This document shows positions 14,695-18,271 of a stretch of DNA of 18,271 nucleotides, piece by piece. This DNA is from an uncultured Dorea sp. GTDB lineage: Bacteria > Bacillota_A > Clostridia > Lachnospirales > Lachnospiraceae. Numbering within the stretch: position 1 is the stretch's first letter; every line of letters starts with the position of its first letter. The stretch lies in assembly GCA_910578865.1 (NCBI GenBank), contig CAJTRM010000042.1, forward strand, positions 1-18,271, given 5' to 3'. Both the position numbers and the translations under genes were made by a program. Below the pieces are notes generated by a model. The model searched no databases, had not been told where the DNA came from, and saw nothing but the letters and a program-made list of their open reading frames with translations.

Positions 14695-14901
14695 TTAAAA
14701 ATCATTGATATCAATACCTGCTTTAAGTAATCTCTCATATCTCTCATAAGAAATAACGACAGCTATAGGTTTTCCGTTTTTTTGTATAAATGCAGCATTA
14801 TCTTTTTCTACTAAATTTCTTATTAATTTTGAAGATTGTCCACGGTTGAACTCTCCAATATTCAAATGTTCCATGGGTACTTTAACTTTCTTTTCGTTCA
14901 A
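14695..14901 (-). CDS. Phd/YefM-like antitoxin-type regulator
   Basis: A 68-residue protein with the Phd/YefM fold pattern: VPMEHLNIGEFNRGQSSKLI, then AAFIQKNGKPIAVV, then SYERYERLLKAG. In ordinary toxin-antitoxin pairs the N-terminal half binds DNA as a dimer and represses the operon, while the C-terminal tail neutralises the toxin. Here the C-terminal tail is very short (IDINDF) and no toxin gene is next to it. It instead heads the restriction-modification operon, so it may act as the controller of that operon. TTG at 14901 is chosen because AAAGGAGGG lies 7 bases upstream; the frame stays open further without a ribosome site. Confidence 0.75.
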   Translation of the reverse strand: MNEKKVKVPMEHLNIGEFNRGQSSKLIRNLVEKDNAAFIQKNGKPIAVVISYERYERLLKAGIDINDF

Positions 14902-14942
14902 CTGTAGCCCTCCTTTCGCACACGCATAATCATACACACTAT

Positions 14943-14971
14943 ATCTTACCACTTTTTAATGTATATTACAA
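14943..14971 (-). promoter_or_regulatory. Probable promoter of the restriction-modification operon
   Basis: On the minus strand TTGTAA (14971-14966), a 17-bp spacer and TAAGAT (14948-14943) form a moderate promoter, about 40 bases before the TTG start. The -35 hexamer lies inside one arm of a perfect inverted repeat, so binding at that repeat would shut it off. Confidence 0.6.
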
Positions 14972-15020
14972 TTAAAATTCATTCTTTTTTTTAGATTATA
15001 TTTTAGATTTTAATTGTAAT
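14965..15020. repeat. 13-bp inverted repeat with internal direct repeats upstream of the R-M operon
   Basis: ATTACAATTAAAA (14965-14977) and TTTTAATTGTAAT (15008-15020) are perfect inverted arms separated by 30 bases. The spacer and the right arm also contain TTTTAGATT twice, as direct repeats. One arm covers the -35 box. The arrangement suits a looping or paired-dimer operator, possibly for the Phd-like protein; a remnant of insertion-element ends is an alternative. Confidence 0.6.
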
Positions 15021-15059
15021 TACTTTTACAACACGAATACGAATTGGCTTCTTACAAAT

Positions 15060-15094
15060 AAAGCAGGAAACATCATGAATCGATTTCCTGCTTT
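15060..15094 (-). terminator. Terminator of the symE-parA-parB operon
   Basis: AAAGCAGGAAA pairs with TTTCCTGCTTT over 11 bp around a 13-base loop. On the minus strand it is followed by ATTTGTAAG, a short U-rich tail. It lies 38 bases past the last gene of the operon. Confidence 0.75.
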
Positions 15095-15131
15095 CAAACT
15101 ACATATCTACCTTTATTATTCAATTACGAAT

Positions 15132-15407
15132 TTATTTTCCGTTTCTCCCATTCATTTGCCACTTATCATGCTTCTTTATACTCCGTACCGCCTGTGGCAG
15201 CGTCCCTGCTCTACCATGCAGATGATACGGATGGGATGCCTTATGCTTATGAAATATCACACAATTCCCTTCTATCGGATAATCGGTATTATGCAGATAC
15301 CAGTAATGCCCGGTATTTCTGGACTGTATCGTCACATCATGTTCACTTAACATAATTATGTTGAAATACTGGGGATTGATTTTCTCAAACTGTTTTATAT
15401 CAAACAC
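15132..15407 (-). CDS. Small conserved hypothetical protein downstream of ParB
   Basis: A 91-residue, His- and Tyr-rich protein (LSEHDVTIQSRNTGHYWYLH, VIFHKHKASHPYHLHGRAGT, AVRSIKKHDKWQMNG). I recall close relatives next to parAB in clostridial plasmids and integrative elements, with no known function. It starts with GTG at 15407, overlapping the end of parB by 8 bases, behind a GGGGGAT site. An in-frame stop lies just before it, so no longer start is possible. The conserved His cluster could bind a metal. It is last in the operon, before the terminator. Confidence 0.75.
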   Translation of the reverse strand: MFDIKQFEKINPQYFNIIMLSEHDVTIQSRNTGHYWYLHNTDYPIEGNCVIFHKHKASHPYHLHGRAGTLPQAVRSIKKHDKWQMNGRNGK

Positions 15408-16368
15408 TCATATCCCCCGCTTTCGCAAACCATGTGGTCAACGCCTGTTCCAAAACTCCCATAATTTCATCCGTAGACTTACCCTTAAAATATTTCTTCT
15501 TTATCTGGGCAAACAACTTTGCATCCGATACCGGCTTTTCTTTCACTTCTCCCACAAGAATACTTTTCACTTTATCTGCTGTGAGAGAACCAGCTTCCTT
15601 ATGTAGCTCTGTTGCCTGGGCATTTTTTATTTTACCGCCATGCTCATTCAGAACCGTACACACCTGTTTCTGTTCTTCTTCTGACAGATACGATAATTCC
15701 ACCGCTGTGACCATTGCCATTGTTCCCTCATCCACCATTTCCTTAATCTGGTCTGTGGTCTGATTGAGTCTCATGTATCTTGCGATATTACGTCCGGTCA
15801 TTCCATAGTCTTCTCCAATGGAATCCCTACTTTTTGACTTGTGGACATCATGTCCACAAGTCTCCGGTGCGTCCACACCATTCAGCAATGCAATCTCTTC
15901 CAGAATGTCATTTCGTCTGCCCTGACACATAACTTTTTCATATCTCTCTGCCAACACTGCTGCCTTCTCCGATGGCAAGAGGTCATCAAAAGACCTCTGC
16001 AGCATATTAGTCTCTATCACATACACATATGCTTCTCTCTCGGTCAGATTTTCTTTGATGATTGCCGGAACTTCCGTGATGCCCGCAATCTTAGCAGCAT
16101 TCCAACGATTATGGCCAGACAGCATTTCATATCCGTCTGCAACTTTCTGTACAATGACTGGAATCAGAATCCCATGCTCTCTGATACTTTCCACCATATC
16201 ATCCAGACGTTTTCCCTCATACAGGCGGAACGGATGATTATGGAATGGTACTATATTCTCCACAGAAATCATTGTCTGACTTCCATTCAACGAATTTATC
16301 TTTTCTGGCGGACTTACTAAATCCACCGCATCCTGAAACATTTTTCTTTTTGGTGCATTAGTTTTCAT
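15400..16368 (-). CDS. parB: ParB/Spo0J-family partition protein
   Basis: A 322-residue ParB. The N-terminal domain has NHPFRLYEGKRLDDMVESI and the nucleotide-binding ParB boxes GILIPVIVQKV...GYEMLSGHNRWNAAK and ETNMLQRSF (about residues 45-130). The central DNA-binding helix-turn-helix region includes GRNIARYMRLN. The C-terminal part, with KKKYFKGKSTDEIMGVLEQAL, is probably the dimer domain. ATG 16368 overlaps the end of parA and has GGAG upstream; a TTG six bases earlier is less likely. With ParA it should segregate a plasmid or circular intermediate. The gene contains a 27-base palindrome (15836-15862). Confidence 0.93.
   Translation of the reverse strand: MKTNAPKRKMFQDAVDLVSPPEKINSLNGSQTMISVENIVPFHNHPFRLYEGKRLDDMVESIREHGILIPVIVQKVADGYEMLSGHNRWNAAKIAGITEVPAIIKENLTEREAYVYVIETNMLQRSFDDLLPSEKAAVLAERYEKVMCQGRRNDILEEIALLNGVDAPETCGHDVHKSKSRDSIGEDYGMTGRNIARYMRLNQTTDQIKEMVDEGTMAMVTAVELSYLSEEEQKQVCTVLNEHGGKIKNAQATELHKEAGSLTADKVKSILVGEVKEKPVSDAKLFAQIKKKYFKGKSTDEIMGVLEQALTTWFAKAGDMSV
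15836..15862. repeat. 27-base palindrome inside parB, candidate parS-like site
   Basis: GACTTGTGGACA and TGTCCACAAGTC are perfect 12-bp inverted arms separated by TCA. The palindrome lies in the coding stretch for TCGHDVHKSK, in the linker before the helix-turn-helix. No second full copy was seen in the window. The symmetry and location suggest a binding site for the ParB dimer, but it differs in sequence from the chromosomal Spo0J parS. Confidence 0.5.
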
Positions 16369-17140
16369 CTGCAATCAACTCCTTTGCCAAATTCTGATAC
16401 ATTCTGCAAGCCTTTGTTCTCGGTGCATATTCCAATAATGGCTCTCCATAATATACTGATTCACCAACCTTTATGGTTCTCGGAATCTTACTGCCAAAGA
16501 TACGGAGTTTTCCATTGAATGCTTCTTCCACTTCATCTGTGATAATTTTACAAAGATTGGTTCTCTCTTCACACATAGTCAGCAGAATACCGGACACATC
16601 CAATTTGGAATTGATACGGTTCTTAATCTTCTTTACAGTCAAAAGAAAATCTTCCAGTCCAGTCATTGCCCAGAACTGTGTATCTGCCACAATAATCACT
16701 TCATCCGCAGCAGAAAGTGCATTGATGTTTAAGGTATTCAATGATGGGCATGTATCAATCAAAATATAATCATAGGTCGCTCTTAATGGTTCCAAAATAC
16801 ATGCCAGAATCTTCTCTGCCCCCATTTCCAATCTCAACTTTGCATCTACTGCGGACAGAACTTTTGATGATGGTATAAAGTCAACTCCATTTCTGTTAAT
16901 AATGTACTCAGCCGGATTCGGCTGTTCTTCTTCGTCCATCTGATTCATCATCAAGTCACCAATACTGATTTCAATGTTTTTCATCTCCTCTACCAGACAT
17001 CTGGTAATATTCGCTGAACTGTCAAAATCCACCACCAAAACATTCTTTCCTAATTTCTTCAATGAATATGCCAGGTTGAAAGTGGAGACGGACTTGCCGA
17101 CTCCACCCTTCATGGCACCTAATACGATAATCTTTGCCAT
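16358..17140 (-). CDS. parA: ParA/Soj-family partition ATPase
   Basis: A 260-residue deviant Walker ATPase. KGGVGKS (11-17) is the deviant P-loop, VLVVDFDSSAN (34-44) is the A' motif, and YILIDTCPSLN (125-135) is Walker B. It lacks a long N-terminal DNA-binding extension, so it is the Soj-like small type. It would form ATP-dependent gradients on the nucleoid that position ParB-bound DNA. ATG 17140 follows GGGAG at 9 bases and starts two bases after the SymE-like stop. ParB follows with an overlap, so the three genes are co-translated. Confidence 0.94.
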   Translation of the reverse strand: MAKIIVLGAMKGGVGKSVSTFNLAYSLKKLGKNVLVVDFDSSANITRCLVEEMKNIEISIGDLMMNQMDEEEQPNPAEYIINRNGVDFIPSSKVLSAVDAKLRLEMGAEKILACILEPLRATYDYILIDTCPSLNTLNINALSAADEVIIVADTQFWAMTGLEDFLLTVKKIKNRINSKLDVSGILLTMCEERTNLCKIITDEVEEAFNGKLRIFGSKIPRTIKVGESVYYGEPLLEYAPRTKACRMYQNLAKELIADEN

Positions 17141-17142
17141 AA

Positions 17143-17406
17143 TCACTTTCTCCCTTTCTTGCCGTAATATTTACAATCCTCTGCCACCATCATGCACTGA
17201 CCGCACGGAGTATGATATTCCATTACTTCCGGTTCTCTGGGAGTGATAATCAGTTTCCCATCCTCGCATTCCACCTGAATCAAACCACCAATCTCAAAAC
17301 CAGTTTCTTTCAACCAGTCTCCTTTAAGGATGATGGATGGTGTTCTTTTATAGTTGTATCCGCTCGCTTCATATACTTTCATTTTTCTAAATTTCTTAAA
17401 TGCCAT
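17143..17406 (-). CDS. SymE-like (AbrB-fold) protein heading the partition operon
   Basis: An 87-residue protein. Residues about 9-56 (MKVYEASGYNYKRTPSIILK, GDWLKETGFEIGGLIQVECE, GKLIITP) match the SymE pattern, an AbrB-like fold. SymE of E. coli is an SOS-induced toxin restrained by antisense RNA SymR. The extra C-terminal tail with CGQC and a further Cys could bind metal. ATG 17406 has GGAGG 7 bases upstream. I see no antisense RNA promoter. In this place, directly before parA, it may act as a regulator or an addiction component of the partition operon. Confidence 0.75.
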   Translation of the reverse strand: MAFKKFRKMKVYEASGYNYKRTPSIILKGDWLKETGFEIGGLIQVECEDGKLIITPREPEVMEYHTPCGQCMMVAEDCKYYGKKGRK

Positions 17407-17459
17407 AATATTGCCTCCTTAGATTTGCCTTGTTTTAGATTAGAATTTCAGACCTTGTA

Positions 17460-17479
17460 TCGGATGCAGAATCATCCGA
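17460..17479. other. Small hairpin in the leader between intron and symE-like gene
   Basis: TCGGATG pairs with CATCCGA (7 bp, 6-base loop). It lies 54 bases before the SymE-like ATG. There is no U-run on the minus strand. It may be a 5'-leader structure of the partition operon. Confidence 0.4.
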
Positions 17480-17561
17480 GAATTTGTGTCATCAGCCCAA
17501 CGGCACCACCTCCCTTAATCGGGTAGGAGGTAGATAATTATTTTATCTACCGACCTCCCAC

Positions 17562-17593
17562 ACCACCGTACGTACGGTTCCGTATACGGCGGT
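17562..17593 (-). ncRNA. Group II intron domain V (catalytic RNA hairpin)
   Basis: A 32-base hairpin with the diagnostic domain V layout: long lower stem, 2-base bulge on the 3' side, short upper stem and tetraloop. It is the catalytic core of the ribozyme and lies just past the reverse-transcriptase stop, as expected. Confidence 0.85.
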
Positions 17594-17596
17594 TCC

Positions 17597-18271
17597 TTAG
17601 TTTTCACATACTTTCTGATATAACTCTGTGAATGTTGGGTATCCAAGTTCACGCAGTTTCTTGTTGTTAAATGCAGTCTGCAATACGAAATATCCACCAC
17701 AATACCAGTTTCCGTTCCGCATGTTGGCACATATCCATGCCTTTTCTTCTTCCACACCTAACTTCTTTAATTCCTTGAATTTCGTTCTGACTTTCTTCCA
17801 TTGTTTCCAGTAGATGGTTCTTATCTTATGTCTTAGCCATTCGTCGGTTTCCCTTAACAGTCCCTTCATATCTGCAAGTGAGAAATAATTTACCCATCCT
17901 CTGACAAACTGCGTCAGTTTCATGGCTCTGTACTCATTTCCCCATCCGTTACTTCTTTTTGCCAGTTCCCTGATTTTGTCTTTCATTTTTGTCACTGACT
18001 TTGGATGCACCCGAAATCTACATTTCCCTTTATAACGGTAAAATGCGTATCCAAGGTATTTTACCTTGCTGATATGTGCCACGCTTGTTTTCTTTCGATT
18101 CACTTTCAGAAAAAGTTTCCCCTCAATAAACGGAATGATGTTCTTCAAGGTTCTCTCTGCGCTCTTTCTGCTTTTGCAGAATATCATGCAGTCATCCGCA
18201 TACCGCACAAATCTATGCCCTCTGCGTGTCAGTTCCCTGTCCAGTTCATTCAGCATGACATTACCAAGTAA
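17597..18271 (-). CDS. ltrA: Group II intron reverse transcriptase/maturase (N-terminus outside window)
   Basis: The frame is open to the window edge. The visible 224 residues begin at LLGNVMLNELDREL. They include the catalytic RFVRYADDCMIF (YADD, palm), KLFLKVNRKKTSVAHI and VKYLGYAFYRY (thumb side). The maturase X domain follows (RELAKRSNGWGNEYRAMKLT, FVRGWVNYFSLADM, then IYWKQWKKVRTKFKELKKLG). It ends YPTFTELYQKVCEN with no HNH endonuclease domain, as in class C-type enzymes. The protein helps the intron RNA fold, splice and reverse-transcribe into a new site. The frame is intact in the window, so the intron could be active. Confidence 0.92.
   Translation of the reverse strand, partial: LLGNVMLNELDRELTRRGHRFVRYADDCMIFCKSRKSAERTLKNIIPFIEGKLFLKVNRKKTSVAHISKVKYLGYAFYRYKGKCRFRVHPKSVTKMKDKIRELAKRSNGWGNEYRAMKLTQFVRGWVNYFSLADMKGLLRETDEWLRHKIRTIYWKQWKKVRTKFKELKKLGVEEEKAWICANMRNGNWYCGGYFVLQTAFNNKKLRELGYPTFTELYQKVCEN

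Larger units (their letters stand above)
17520..18271 (-). mobile_element. Group II intron, 3' part (probably class C)
   Basis: Reading leftward, the reverse transcriptase gene is followed by domain V at 17593-17562. The domain has a 9-bp lower stem (ACCGCCGTA / TACGGTGGT), a 2-base CG bulge, a 4-bp upper stem and a GAAC loop. The CGC near its 5' side matches the catalytic triad of class C introns. Domain VI follows at 17558-17526 (GGAGG...CCTCC with an inner GGTAGATAA/TTATCTACC stem); a bulged branch A is not obvious. The intron should end near 17520. The 5' end and upstream exon lie beyond the window. Confidence 0.85.

Noticed and set aside
8860..14901. BREX, DISARM or type I/III restriction system
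   Set aside because: No PglZ, no SNF2-type helicase, no HsdS or HsdR and no Res subunit; McrB-like plus LlaJI-like subunits with two methyltransferases fit better.
17515..17757. Minus-strand open frame overlapping the intron reverse transcriptase and domain V
   Set aside because: It runs through the structured intron RNA in another frame than the reverse transcriptase and has no independent support.
1..18271. CRISPR arrays, tRNA or rRNA genes
   Set aside because: No regularly spaced repeats and no tRNA- or rRNA-like segments were noticed on reading; a covariance-model scan was not possible.

Overview
The window looks like low- to mid-GC Firmicute DNA, most likely from a gut clostridium of the Lachnospiraceae type. 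This is inferred from strong GGAGG ribosome binding sites, sigma-A type promoters, a CIRCE element, a Firmicute-type LexA box, and the gene families present. Nearly every gene is on the minus strand, and the content is that of a mosaic mobile element (phage-like, plasmid-like or integrative) that has been rearranged at both ends.

Right end (about 17.5-18.27 kb): the 3' part of a group II intron, with a reverse transcriptase/maturase lacking an endonuclease domain and a domain V whose triad looks like class C. Next, reading leftwards in the direction of transcription, is a tight operon of a SymE-like protein, ParA, ParB and a small unknown protein (17406-15132), closed by a hairpin terminator. 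ParB contains a striking perfect palindrome that could be a centromere site.

Middle (8.8-15.0 kb): a restriction-modification island in one operon. The order is a Phd/YefM-like small protein, a gamma-type N6-adenine methyltransferase with a zinc-ribbon insert, a D12-class N6-adenine methyltransferase, a McrB-like AAA+ NTPase and a LlaJI-type PD-(D/E)XK nuclease subunit. A promoter overlapped by a 13-bp inverted repeat sits upstream and a bidirectional terminator downstream. LlaJI and BsuMI pair McrB-like and LlaJI-like subunits with cytosine-C5 methyltransferases, so the two adenine methyltransferases are unusual here. A convergent gene (7614-8810, plus strand) encodes an unknown protein with a CGNR-like zinc finger.

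Left-middle (3.0-7.4 kb): a conserved small basic protein, a two-gene unit behind a consensus promoter that overlaps a LexA-like box, and then a phage-type early/replication run. That run holds a sigma-70 region 4-like regulator, two small proteins, a DUF2800 RecB-like nuclease with a Cas4-like cysteine pattern, a DUF2815 ssDNA-binding-like protein and a small membrane protein. It ends in the 3'-5' exonuclease domain of a phage-type family A DNA polymerase.

Left end (0-3 kb): clearly rearranged. The polymerase domain is gone and the exonuclease is fused in frame to the C-terminal piece of an unrelated multi-pass membrane protein. After it come an intact Hsp20 gene under a perfect CIRCE operator, a broken YdeI-like pseudogene, a phage-type DNA methyltransferase cut at its C-terminus, and the 3' end of an IS630-family transposase that did the cutting or lies at the rearrangement point.
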